Below, in pieces: positions 1 to 7,504 of a stretch of DNA of 14,857 nucleotides. This stretch comes from Hydnum rufescens UP504. Taxonomy: Eukaryota > Basidiomycota > Agaricomycetes > Cantharellales > Hydnaceae. The translations under genes were made by a program, and so were the position numbers. Within the stretch, counting starts at the first letter, position 1. Each line of letters begins with the position of its first letter. The notes beneath the pieces were generated by a model that saw only the letters and a program-made list of their open reading frames with translations, made no database searches and was not told the DNA's origin. The stretch covers positions 346,658 to 361,514 of the forward strand of contig MU128922.1 of NCBI GenBank assembly GCA_014904985.1. Reading direction: 5' to 3'.

Positions 1-530
1 GGTGGGTAGCCTTTCCATTTCACCAAGTACTGGAGTCGGCCTCGGAAATAGTGGGAGTTTTCAATCGTTCCACCTCATACCCTCCTCACCACCATGGAGG
101 ATAGGAGGAGGTGGAGGATGTGCAACACAATCCATATTGGGTCAGGCCGGAAAGGGTGGAGTTTCGAGACATGGAACACTGGGTGGACTCGCATGGAGGG
201 GGGAAGTTTGAGCCAGATAGCAGAGCGTGAGATCACCTTGTCCACTTTGATTGGGCCTAACCACTTGTCCGAGAGTTTCCGGCTGGGCGGTCAATGGAAA
301 TGTTGTGAGCATCCAGCCATACTGAGTCTCCGACTGCATACTCTGGGCTTCTGTCCGGTGTGCATCATAGTGATGAGCCATGTCCTCGGCTGCTTGGCGG
401 AGAGCGGACTGGGCTTCCTCAGAGGTTTTCTGCATCCGTGTGACGAAGTCCGTGGCTGCTTCAGACAACTCCAGGGCAGATTGGTTCAGTACCGAGGCGA
501 GGATCTTGGCCAGAGTCAAGGCGGAATGGG
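1..530 (-). pseudogene. Ty3/Gypsy pol, integrase C-terminal region and chromodomain start (broken)
   Basis: This is the 3' part of the layer-1 pol gene, read leftward. A helical segment at about 370-460 (minus-strand residues DFVTRMQKTSEEAQSALRQA) matches the region after the integrase core of fungal chromodomain Gypsy elements, where the nascent integrase is followed by a linker. At about 5-75 a chromodomain begins, with the hallmark string LQYLVKWKGYP preceded by IENSHYFRGR. In known chromoviruses this domain targets integration to modified histones. The chromodomain is read in a different frame from the acidic residues just before it, so at least one single-base frameshift lies near bases 70-90. 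The linker between about 140 and 350 is badly decayed. The chromodomain end and the 3' LTR lie beyond the left edge of the window. Family assignment is firm; exact boundaries are not. Confidence 0.8.
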
Positions 531-1490
531 GTTTCCCAGGTGGAGGAGTGGAATCCGGTTATTGTATGCAAACTCCGCCATAGGGAGCCAGTCTGCCCAA
601 TCATTTTGTCTGTGGTTGACAAAGATCCGGAGGTACTGCTCGATCTCCTGATTGACTCGCTCCGTCTGTCCAGTCTGTCTGGGGGTGGAATGCTGTGGAG
701 AAGTTGGTTTTAACTCCAAGGAGTGAATTGAGTTCCTTCATGAACTTCGAGGTGAATGTGGTGCCCCGATCACTGATGATGGTCTCTGGAAGGCCATGGT
801 GCCTCCAGACATTGTCTCGGAAAAGGCAGGCGACTCCAGCGGAGTCCACTGTGGTCATTGTGGGCATCACATGAATCTGTTTGGAGAGTCGGTCGATGAC
901 AATCATCACACTGTCAAATCCATGGCACTCTGGGAGCTCCTGTGATCATGTCCACTGATATGACTTGCCATCGGCAGTCCGGAACCGGATTAGGGTGGAG
1001 AGTTCCGGACGGTTTGGATGGGAAGGTTTTGGTCCGATTGCAGGTGTCACAGGTGGAGACATAGGTTGCGACATACTGTGACATCCCTGGCCACCAGTAG
1101 TGGCGAGACACAAGTTCGTATGTCTTCCATCATCTGGGGTGGTCTGTGGTTGGGGTGTCGATGGTGTTCACTGGACTAGGTCATGATGGAGTTTGGAGTC
1201 CAGTGGAACATAGACACGTCTGCAGAAAAGGACCAGAGACCCTTGGAGTTCCCAATCTTTCAGGTGAGCCTTCAGGCCATCTCCGTTTAACTCCTTGATG
1301 ATCTGGACTACTTTGTCATCAATCTCTGTGGCCCTTTTGATCTGAGCCATCAAGCTCCGACTAGGTCCATCCACTGCCACAACCTCTGTGGTGTCTAGGG
1401 CATGGGACTGGAAAGCAGTCGGCTTCAGTAGGACTACATCTGGAGTTATCAGAGTCTCCTCACAGATGGTCTGGGCGCCATGAAAGAGCA
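530..1490 (-). pseudogene. Ty3/Gypsy integrase (zinc-binding domain plus DDE core), broken
   Basis: This segment of pol would insert the cDNA into the host chromosome. Reading leftward, the N-terminal HHCC zinc domain appears around 1040-1120, with RHYWWPGM and the CDTC pair at 1040-1051. The catalytic core follows: SVDMITG (first D) near 935-960, IDRLSKQIHVMP near 850-900, IISDRGTTFTS (second D) near 765-800, FHPQTD near 680, and VNQEIEQYL with the catalytic Glu at about 645-647. Between the zinc domain and the core the reading frame changes near 915-935. A stop also interrupts the stretch before the zinc domain near 1165. The three acidic residues are still recognisable, but the gene cannot give a full protein. 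It continues directly from the RNase H segment and runs into the chromodomain tail. Confidence 0.9.
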
Positions 1491-1865
1491 TCCGGTTTCC
1501 CAGACTGTGATCCGGAGCGGTGCTGGAGGGTGAAGTTGAACCGGGAAAGGAAAATATTCCAGCGGGCTTGTCTCCGATTCAGCTTCTGTGCAGTCCGGAA
1601 GTACTGAAGGTTCTGGTGGTCCGTCAAGATCTCAATTGGATGTGGAGAGCCCTCTAGGTAATGTCTCCATGCCTCAGAGCTCGGATAATGGCCATGAGCT
1701 CCTTGTCATAGATGTCATAATTCCTCTCAGCCTCTGACAGACTTTTCGATAGGAAACCTACTGGGTGCCACTTTCCATCCTCTTGGAGCTGGAGAGTACT
1801 GCTCCGGTTGCATATCCGGAGGCATCGGCTTCCACTCAGAAGCATGCCAGACTCAGAGGGAAAGA
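1490..1865 (-). pseudogene. Ty3/Gypsy RNase H domain (broken)
   Basis: RNase H removes the RNA strand during reverse transcription. The family's hallmarks are visible in order: [14 protein letters not shown] (catalytic Asp) near 1790-1825, [17 protein letters not shown] near 1730-1775, [12 protein letters not shown] (catalytic Glu) near 1690-1720, and [10 protein letters not shown] near 1595-1630 followed by [12 protein letters not shown]. The VEADASG motif lies in a different frame from the segments on both sides, so two small indels lie between about 1785 and 1860. The 1500-1654 stretch is open in the expected frame and ends with the GKPDALS motif that leads into integrase. The order RT, RNase H, integrase is the Ty3/Gypsy order, as opposed to Copia. 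Confidence 0.88.
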
Positions 1866-2635
1866 CTAGGATGGTGCGGAGGTGACAAGGGATTTCAGTT
1901 TGACGAAGGCATTACATTCAGCATCTGGCCCATTGGAAGGGAGTGTCCTTCGGGTGAGATCATTCAAAGGTCTGGCAACCTTAGCGAAATCCTGGATGAA
2001 CTGGCGGTAGAAGTTGATGAATCCAAGGAATGACTGCGTCTCCTTCAGGTTTCTTGGGTTCGGCCATTCCATTACACCTGCAACCTTGATAGGGTCCATC
2101 TCCACATGATCTGGGGTGAACACCATCCCTAGATACTCAATCCAGTCCTGGAAGAACTCACACTTTTCGAGTTTCAAGAAGAGGTTGTTCTCCCTGGAGT
2201 GTCTGCAGGATCCCTCAGACACATGGACATACTCCTCCCAGGTCTTGGCAAAGCTTAGGATGTCATCCAGATACATGATGCACACTCCATTGTCGATCCA
2301 TTCCCAGAGGACATCATTGATCATGTTCTGGAAGGTACCTGGGGAGTTGCAAAGTCCAAAGAACATGACCAAGGGTTCAAACAGTCCTCAGTTAGTCTGG
2401 AAAGCCACTTTCCATTCTTCTCCATCTGCCATCCGGATATTCTGGAAGCCCCACTGCAAGTCCAGTTTCCCAAACACTTTGGCTCCTCAGAGTCGGTCAA
2501 TGACATCAGAGATCAGAGGTAAGGGGTATGCATTCTTGACCATGATGTCATTGAGTTTCCAGTAGTCCTGGACTAGCTGAAAACCTCCATCTTTTTTCTT
2601 CACAAAGAACACTGGGGCAGCCATAGGGGATTTGG
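1866..2635 (-). pseudogene. Ty3/Gypsy reverse transcriptase, 3' part split by insertion
   Basis: This holds most of the reverse transcriptase, beginning at the inserted DNA element. Motifs in order are [16 protein letters not shown] (2588-2632), [23 protein letters not shown] near 2435-2475, FGLCNSPGTFQ near 2325-2360, the catalytic box YLDD at 2262-2273, and FLGFINFYRQFI near 1990-2030. Two in-frame TGA codons interrupt it, at 2487-2489 (in R-L-stop-G-A-K) and 2388-2390 (in T-N-stop-G-L-F). Both sit where the family usually has arginine, so both fit CGA to TGA transitions. The reading frame is otherwise continuous through this segment. Its N-terminal residues lie at 12491-12600 on the far side of the inserted element. 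The YLDD variant of the usual YVDD/YIDD is common in this clade. Confidence 0.93.
2628..2635. repeat. 8-bp target site duplication, left copy
   Basis: GGATTTGG here is repeated perfectly at 12491-12498, directly outside the inverted repeats of the inserted element. On the gene strand the octamer covers the PSKSP codons of reverse transcriptase. Collapsing both copies to one rejoins the gene in frame, because the removed length of 9,863 bp changes the codon phase exactly as needed. The 8-bp length fits hAT or P-type transposases, although the octamer does not fit the common hAT nTnnnnAn preference. Confidence 0.88.
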
Positions 2636-2703
2636 CAGCCCAGGGAAACAAGTTTTGACCTCTTAGGCTGGCTTTCACTACGCAGGAAGGGACCTAAGAG
2701 GTC
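2636..2703. repeat. Left terminal inverted repeat (palindrome within)
   Basis: Bases 2657-2703 match the reverse complement of 12424-12470 at 45 of 47 positions. The two differences are transitions. The outer 21 bp match only around AGGGA.AC.A.TTT. The 47-bp block is itself an inverted repeat: GACCTCTTAGG at 2657-2667 and CCTAAGAGGTC at 2693-2703, 25 nt apart. Either strand could therefore form a stem-loop, and a protein dimer could bind the two arms. Confidence 0.9.
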
Positions 2704-2869
2704 CAGCACTGATATCCAGCAGCTCCTGCAATCCCCAGCACTCAGCTGCTATTAGGGCTTTCTTCTAGCACCTGCTGTCATACTGAGAGCCAGCTGCTCC
2801 AATCCATGCTATAGTAGCTGCTATATCATCAGAAGAGCTCTTCATAGGTCCTGATCTGTGGCTGTGCAG
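2704..2869. repeat. Subterminal AGCAGCTGCT-rich repeat, left part
   Basis: This stretch carries no gene. It is made of the same ingredients as 11020-11510: CAGCAGCTCCT, CAGCTGCTAT, TAGCTGCTATATCATCAGA and TGTGGCTGTGC. It ends at the LTR insertion point. It appears to be part of one of about four copies of a diverged unit of about 160 bp. No CpG is present. Confidence 0.7.
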
Positions 2870-3212
2870 TGTAAGCAGGATGATTAAGAAACCAATCCAA
2901 CTACTGTCCGCGTCATTGAGGATAGGACAAATGAAGGGAGCCATGGGGACAATTCAAATATTCAGGTCTGGGGAAATGAAGGTCTTTCTGGTTAATAGAA
3001 AATCCAATGAACAGTGGTTGCTCAAGGGAATAGATCAGTGTCACAAAATAAAATGTCAAGGCCACACCCTGAAGTCATCCTCTTGACTATTCAGTCTTAA
3101 TGCGCTGTACACAGTCTTGACAAGTGGGAAATCTCCTCCAGACAGTGGCAATACTTCAGATGCCTCAGACTGTGATAGGGGGAAAAACCAAATATTTACA
3201 TGCCCCCTCCCC

Positions 3213-3221
3213 TATTATATA
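3213..3221 (-). promoter_or_regulatory. Candidate TATA box, 3' LTR copy
   Basis: The minus strand reads TATATAATA, preceded by GGAATG and followed by a G-rich run, at the place where the 5' LTR has TATATAAAG. This copy has a one-base length change relative to the other LTR. It would drive transcription out of the element to the left if active. Support is from motif and position only. Confidence 0.4.
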
Positions 3222-3524
3222 CATTCCAGACTCACAATTCAAATTCCAGAAGAAAAGCGGAGATAAGGGAAGCATAATGAAAAGAAATGAAGTCAAAAGC
3301 TTCAAAACTGGTGGAGATATTCAAGAATTCAAGTGAAAAAGAGACAAAAAACACTTTACAAGGCATTCCTCCCTTGAAACTGGATAGATTCCCTTAAGGA
3401 AATGGTGGAATAGGTCGCCCTGAGTGCCCTTTGCATCGGAATTAAGAGGGCTGGAACCAATTTGACATTTGTGTTGGTGGAGCAAAGGGGGAGTCATGAG
3501 GAAGGGGTTGTCTTGTGAAAAATG

Positions 3525-3845
3525 GAGTTCGCATCCGATCATTTTGCCCTTGGTACCGTTCGATGCGCATTTTTAACAGATTTCAGGGCGTGGTACTCGC
3601 GAATGAATCCGATAAGAATTGGCTTCGAAAATCAAGAAATACTCCTTCAGAGTATGAATCATGGAAAGATATTGTTACAGGGACCGCATTTTTGATCCGT
3701 TTGTTTCGTGTTTGGTACCGTTCGATAGGTACGATTTATATCTTTCTGGGCGCGGTCGTTCTGAGTCGATCCGATCAAAAATGACGGGGAAATTCGAAAA
3801 ATACTCCTTGAGAGTGACATAATCCCTTTTTGAATCATGTGACGG
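3525..3845. repeat. 162-bp tandem duplication inside the 3' LTR
   Basis: TTGGTACCGTTCGAT recurs at 3550 and 3712, and AATACTCCTT-AGAGT recurs at 3639 and 3801, both exactly 162 bp apart. The intervening GGGCG-GGT and GATCCGAT/AATCCGAT elements are also shared. The two units are diverged but alignable. The duplication lies in the part of the LTR upstream of the TATA-like box, so it may be a doubled enhancer. Confidence 0.75.
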
Positions 3846-4124
3846 GTCCGCGGGTCCAGAACGAAGGCTAGGCACAGTCCGCGTCATTACATAATCACAA
3901 TTCTTCGCCCTTAAGGCAAAGGAACGACGTGGAATGGCGGGTTTCGGACATATAGAATTTGGACTGTTTCTCCAATGAATGAAGGGTGTGAAAATTAAGG
4001 ATCAGATGGGCGTTCAGTCCGTTTGTTTGGTTGTAAAATTGGCCTCGGATGGTGTTTCTATGGTGTAGGGATTTATCCCTCCAACATATTAGGCCTCAGC
4101 TGGGTTGTGGTCCCTCGTGACAAG

Positions 4125-4454
4125 TCAAAAAGCATTTAATTCCATTATGCAAAGCGCTGTGACGTGACTAATTATGATGTGACAGCACGTTCGGGCACTT
4201 GCCGGTTCCGAAAGACGTCTCATCGTCTGTTTGGTCTGGTACCTCGATCTAGGTCTCCAGCTTGCGTTCAAAGTCTCGTCTCCTTTGTGTGCAGAACCCA
4301 TGGCACTCGGGTTCAAATGGCTATGCGTGGCACTGGGCAGGATCAAAATCCCAAGCCGAAACATGCTATGTATGTTGCCCTCAAGGACGACAGATCGGGG
4401 ATTCGATACGTCATCGTAGTGTGGAATGGAGGTAAGTACCCCACGGGGAAAGTC
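4125..4454 (-). pseudogene. Inner element, tail of the giant frame (last partial module)
   Basis: This stretch continues the 4455-5384 frame after a single TAA at 4455-4457. It is open down to a TGA at 4125-4127, 38 bp from the LTR. Its first residues (GVLTSIPHYDDVSNP) align with GLLTWISCYNDVSKP at about 4945-4985, so it is a further copy of the module and probably was coding before the TAA arose. In the sister copy the equivalent codon is AAA. Later residues (about 4125-4364) have no recognisable similarity. I cannot exclude that the TAA is the true end and this part is 3' untranslated sequence that resembles the module. Confidence 0.5.
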
Positions 4455-5425
4455 TTATATCGCAATTAAATGACTCTCTAACAAGGATGCTTTGTTGCGA
4501 GTCGACAATAGGACGGTCTTCAATCCTCGCGCCAGTTTAACGGTAGGGTCGAGTCCCTTCAACAGGAATACCGCCTTCAAGATCTCTGCCAACAGTCCGG
4601 TATGCCAGGTGATCGCGCCAGTGTAATCATTGGTGCGCTCGAGCCCATCAAAGTTCTTTTTGTGTGAGGCTTTCGCGATATTCTCAAGCATTTCGCCAGG
4701 GACTCCGATAGCTAACTCGGGTGACTCGACATATGCGGATGATAACGAACCCGTTGGATCGATATGGGGTTGCTTGTATAAAGGTAAGTACGTTGCCATT
4801 GGGCTCTTTTCTCTGTGTCTTCTAAGCTCCTTAAACAGCCCCATCGGCTTTGTGTGTTGCGCATCAAAAATCATTGCGTCTTCAATGTCTGCATGTCCAT
4901 CACATGAACGGGAACTCCTTGCCATCGGATCGGGTGGCTTGGACACGTCGTTATAGCATGAAATCCAGGTGAGTAGCCCATGGGGCAAGTCTTTTCTCAC
5001 AAGGGAATGGTTATCTGACAAGATTGTCTTGTTGCGAGTTGCAAGTAGGTCACTCTTCAATCCACATGCTGGGTCTACAGCACGCCATAGTCGAATATCG
5101 ACAGCACCGGGTGGTTTGGACGTCGTGGATATCAAGACTCTGAACATCCTCATTAAAATCGCCGTATGCTGGAAGTTCAAAACGGCGTTATCATGGACAC
5201 ACTCCAACTCGCCAGGCAACGTTTTGTACAAAGTACGCGTATCTTCTTTGTGCAATGTCGTGTGTAGGACTACTTTGGCAGGAACTTCAGACACTTTCCC
5301 AGGCATTACACCATCAGGTCCGGACGACTGGCTATGAACAGACGACAACGGATCGGTACGATCGATATTGGGCTCGTCAAGCAAAGGTGAGTACGGCGTT
5401 GCGGGGGAGAAGGCCTCGTCTCTTC
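4393..5425 (-). repeat. Two diverged tandem copies of the inner-element module
   Basis: The copies at about 4930-5425 and 4393-4830 share nucleotide blocks in the same order: GATCGATAT-GGG, AAAGGT-AGTACG, a VP-encoding block, TCTTCAATCC, TTGTTGCGAGT, and GGT-AGTA-CCCA-GGGG-AAGTCTT. Related but weaker copies extend up to about 6960, for example CCGCCTTCAAGATCT at about 5465 and about 4570. The period is about 540-600 bp. The repeats are fully inside the coding frame. Confidence 0.7.
4455..5384 (-). CDS. Inner element module ORF (two tandem copies), function unknown
   Basis: This open frame of about 309 codons uses TTG as its first codon, so it is a fragment of a longer frame and not a stand-alone gene. 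In-frame sequence extends upstream to about 5425, where a one-base shift separates it from the preceding frame. It holds two alignable copies. The first runs NIDRTDPLSS, VPAKVVLHTT, ATRNKTILSDNH, LTWISCYNDVS. The second runs HIDPTGSLSS, VPGEMLENIAKA, STRNKASLLESH. The copies are 603 bp apart at their start (GATCGATAT at 5360 and 4757) and 537 bp apart at their end (TTGTTGCGAGT at 5029 and 4492). CDGHADIED near 4890-4912 marks another shared landmark. No catalytic motif, zinc site, signal peptide or membrane segment is seen. It occupies the place where pol should be. I do not recognise the family. Confidence 0.6.
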   Translation of the reverse strand: MLDEPNIDRTDPLSSVHSQSSGPDGVMPGKVSEVPAKVVLHTTLHKEDTRTLYKTLPGELECVHDNAVLNFQHTAILMRMFRVLISTTSKPPGAVDIRLWRAVDPACGLKSDLLATRNKTILSDNHSLVRKDLPHGLLTWISCYNDVSKPPDPMARSSRSCDGHADIEDAMIFDAQHTKPMGLFKELRRHREKSPMATYLPLYKQPHIDPTGSLSSAYVESPELAIGVPGEMLENIAKASHKKNFDGLERTNDYTGAITWHTGLLAEILKAVFLLKGLDPTVKLARGLKTVLLSTRNKASLLESHLIAI

Positions 5426-6244
5426 AAAATCGCCATATCCATTGCATAACGAACGAGCCCCTGCCGCCTTCAAGATCTTTGTGAGGACGCGGGTATACCG
5501 GGCGACCACAGCAGCGAGATTGGTAGGCAACAAATCAAACTTCCATTGATGTAAGGTGGGCATCTCCTTGTGCAGAACCCGCGTCATGTCCTTACTCATG
5601 GCTTTCTGTATCTTCGCAGGTACGTTGGATGTTCTGCTCGGGTCCTGATGATCCTTTAATGATTCAGCACATATTGGATCGTGAAGGTTCGCGTCCTCAA
5701 GCTCGTCTTGTGTCCTGCCCGAACGGGAAAGCCTCGAATTGTCTATTTCAACATACTCGTGATGCAAAGCGGAATTCATTAATAAATCTGCGTGATCGCA
5801 GACACGCTCGGATTCGGTATACGGTGCTTTATCGAACAGTTCTGCAAGTATGTCAATTAAGGTCTCATACGTTTCCAACTGGGTGGATGAACTCGAATAA
5901 CGGATTATTGTGCCTACTTCTTCGGGTGTAAGTAAGTTGACTTTTGTCAAATTGTTAAAACCCTTTAACAGGTTCCTCGAGTTTATGCGTAACGGATCAA
6001 GAATCTTCATCCCCTCAACATCAATATGTCTATCGCGAGAACGGAGACTTCTCGCCAAGTCTGGACAATCACAGGTGCGTGTTCCTCCAAGTTCCATATA
6101 GAAAACTGTATGCTTCACAGGTTCTCTACTGTTTTTGAGTAAATCCGGAGGTGCGATAACCGAGCTATTGGTCATTTTCAGCTGCGCGGACGATGTCGGA
6201 CAGTGCGGATAGCGGGTTTCGACATGATCCCCCAACAGGATCAA
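5306..6244 (-). CDS. Inner element module ORF, middle segment, function unknown
   Basis: This segment of about 312 codons starts formally at TTG and lies in the same frame as the ORF to its right, separated only by a TGA at 6266-6268 (context ACA-TGA-AAT). It contains SRDRHIDVEGMKIL at about 6005-6050, the counterpart of HDRHPGVEEL and CDGHADIED in the neighbouring segments. It also contains VPAKIQKAMSKDMTRVLHKE at about 5570-5622, the counterpart of VPAKVVLHT-LHKED. The residues LTKILKAAGARS resemble LAEILKAVFLLK of the last copy. Its final 40 codons (about 5306-5425) are probably out of frame. The genuine frame there is the one that continues into the next ORF, so a one-base indel lies near 5425. 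No known domain is seen. Confidence 0.55.
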   Translation of the reverse strand: MILLGDHVETRYPHCPTSSAQLKMTNSSVIAPPDLLKNSREPVKHTVFYMELGGTRTCDCPDLARSLRSRDRHIDVEGMKILDPLRINSRNLLKGFNNLTKVNLLTPEEVGTIIRYSSSSTQLETYETLIDILAELFDKAPYTESERVCDHADLLMNSALHHEYVEIDNSRLSRSGRTQDELEDANLHDPICAESLKDHQDPSRTSNVPAKIQKAMSKDMTRVLHKEMPTLHQWKFDLLPTNLAAVVARYTRVLTKILKAAGARSLCNGYGDFEETRPSPPQRRTHLCLTSPISIVPIRCRLFIASRPDLMV

Positions 6245-6265
6245 CTGGCTAACGGGTTCCGGATT

Positions 6266-7450
6266 TCATGTCTTCGATTTGTCAAGATCGCAGCCAGCAT
6301 CCGAATGACACAGGCTTCCTCGATCGTACTCGGACTCGTACAAACTAGGGGCTTGGATTCGATGACACACCAAGTTGCAGGTAAGTCTACCGGTCTTTGA
6401 TCGTTCGTTGCCAAGCGCATCAAACTTCGACTTTTCGGTCGTGCTAGATTCAATTCCTGGCCTGTGCAAGTCAGGATCGTACGGCCGACAACATTCTTGT
6501 AATGCTTCTTTGTAGCAGGCCATTTTAATCCTGACCTCACTTGCATCCTTGAGGATCTTCATAGGTACATAGATAGAAGTCGTGTTCAAGTCCCAGTGTC
6601 TGGACGGAATCAAGTACGCAATTTCGGGGTCGGACTTTCTAGTAGAAGGAATGCGTGCCGTCAGATTTATCGTGCTAGCCCGGAGACTCTTCATCGTCAA
6701 GGCCCTCTTGATCCTCAGTTGATGAACTACTGGTTTCTTCCGCACTGGACGGATTCGTCTATTCATCTGTGAGGCTGTCTTCACGAAATTCTCGAGTAGT
6801 TCGTCTGGGATAACAATAGCAAATCCAAACGATCTGATATGTACGGATTGCGATGAATACGCATGATTAACGCTGGACTGAAGGCTAGTCCATCGCAGCT
6901 CAGGTGGCTTCAATTCCTCAACACCTGGGTGTCTATCGTGTGAACTGGTACTCAACACCAGACGTCGTGAGTTTGGGTACCCGTGTTTGGTCTTGAGTTC
7001 TGATGTATAATTTCCTCTCGACTTAGAGGTGTCTTCTCTACTAACATCGACTCGTCCATGTACGTGTGTCATTTCTTTAATCGATCGACGTTCTTCTGAC
7101 CTCCAAGGCAGCCAGTCAAATGTTTTAAACACGAGAATCATCTCTTTCAAGATCCGCTGCAGATGAATCTTTGTACTCGGAAATCCAAAGTTATGTCGTT
7201 CAAAGTCGCATTCATCGGGAAACTCATCAAGTCTTTCGTAGTCGACATCCTTGAATTTCGTGAAGTAAATAGACATCGTAATAATGTCATCGACTTGGCA
7301 TAAAGCTTTACGGATCGCAGGGAACTCTGAGCTTATATGCAAAATTCCCAAGGCTTTGATAACGTGAGGCCTCAGCTTTTTCAAGTTGAAGTCCCCCTTA
7401 GGGAAAACTGTTGTACAACTCGATGAGACCTTAGGCACGCTCGCCGGCAT
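6266..7450 (-). CDS. Inner element ORF, first module segment, function unknown
   Basis: This frame of about 394 codons is in phase with the Gag/protease ORF to its right, 54 bp away across a single TGA at 7505-7507. The intervening 18 codons are open, so the two were probably one polyprotein. The ATG at 7450 is therefore likely internal. The first 170 residues (LRPHVIKALGILHIS, STKIHLQRILKEMIL) are unique within the element. Module landmarks follow: SSHDRHPGVEELKPPEL at about 6910-6955, IPDELLENFVKTASQMN near 6765-6813, VPMKILKDASEVRIK near 6530-6570, and RLTCN near 6380. The protein is basic and hydrophilic, with no membrane segment. Despite lying where reverse transcriptase should follow protease, it has no YxDD box, no TDHxNL and no DDE triad. 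Confidence 0.6.
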   Translation of the reverse strand: MPASVPKVSSSCTTVFPKGDFNLKKLRPHVIKALGILHISSEFPAIRKALCQVDDIITMSIYFTKFKDVDYERLDEFPDECDFERHNFGFPSTKIHLQRILKEMILVFKTFDWLPWRSEERRSIKEMTHVHGRVDVSREDTSKSRGNYTSELKTKHGYPNSRRLVLSTSSHDRHPGVEELKPPELRWTSLQSSVNHAYSSQSVHIRSFGFAIVIPDELLENFVKTASQMNRRIRPVRKKPVVHQLRIKRALTMKSLRASTINLTARIPSTRKSDPEIAYLIPSRHWDLNTTSIYVPMKILKDASEVRIKMACYKEALQECCRPYDPDLHRPGIESSTTEKSKFDALGNERSKTGRLTCNLVCHRIQAPSLYESEYDRGSLCHSDAGCDLDKSKT

Positions 7451-7504
7451 GATAGCATTGTATTGGTAAGATTGTCCAAGGGCTTGATTGTTGCCTTGCC
7501 AAAT

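Larger units (their letters stand above)
2870..4086 (-). repeat. 3' LTR of the inner retroelement
   Basis: It matches 9804-11019 with about 14 substitutions, all transitions, and 11 single-base indels by eye. It starts TGTTGG and ends TTACA on the minus strand, with a TG...CA core. Near its start (4067-4080) lies a short hairpin, AGGGATTTATCCCT. A tandem duplication with a 162-bp period lies at about 3525-3845, in the upstream (U3) half. A TATA-like TATATAATA occurs on the minus strand at 3213-3221. Short open frames inside the LTR are not supported as genes. Confidence 0.93.

Noticed and set aside
2116..2565. Plus-strand open frame of 149 codons
   Set aside because: It lies antisense to the RT core with the YLDD box and shows no domain of its own.
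2704..2869. Transposase gene of the TIR element
   Set aside because: Neither 2636-2869 nor 11020-12490 has an open frame beyond repeat-derived low complexity.
3515..3784. 89-codon open frame present in both LTRs (also 10448-10717)
   Set aside because: It lies in LTR sequence, covers the 162-bp duplication, and is duplicated only because the LTR is. There is no protein motif.
4630..5337. Plus-strand open frames of 108 and 122 codons
   Set aside because: They are antisense to the longer module frame. The minus frames are in phase with Gag and repeat at protein level, so the plus frames are probably shadows.
4125..7450. Decayed reverse transcriptase or integrase in the inner element
   Set aside because: I searched both minus-strand phases for YxDD, TDHxNL, HHCC and DDE motifs and found none, although the frame is otherwise well preserved.
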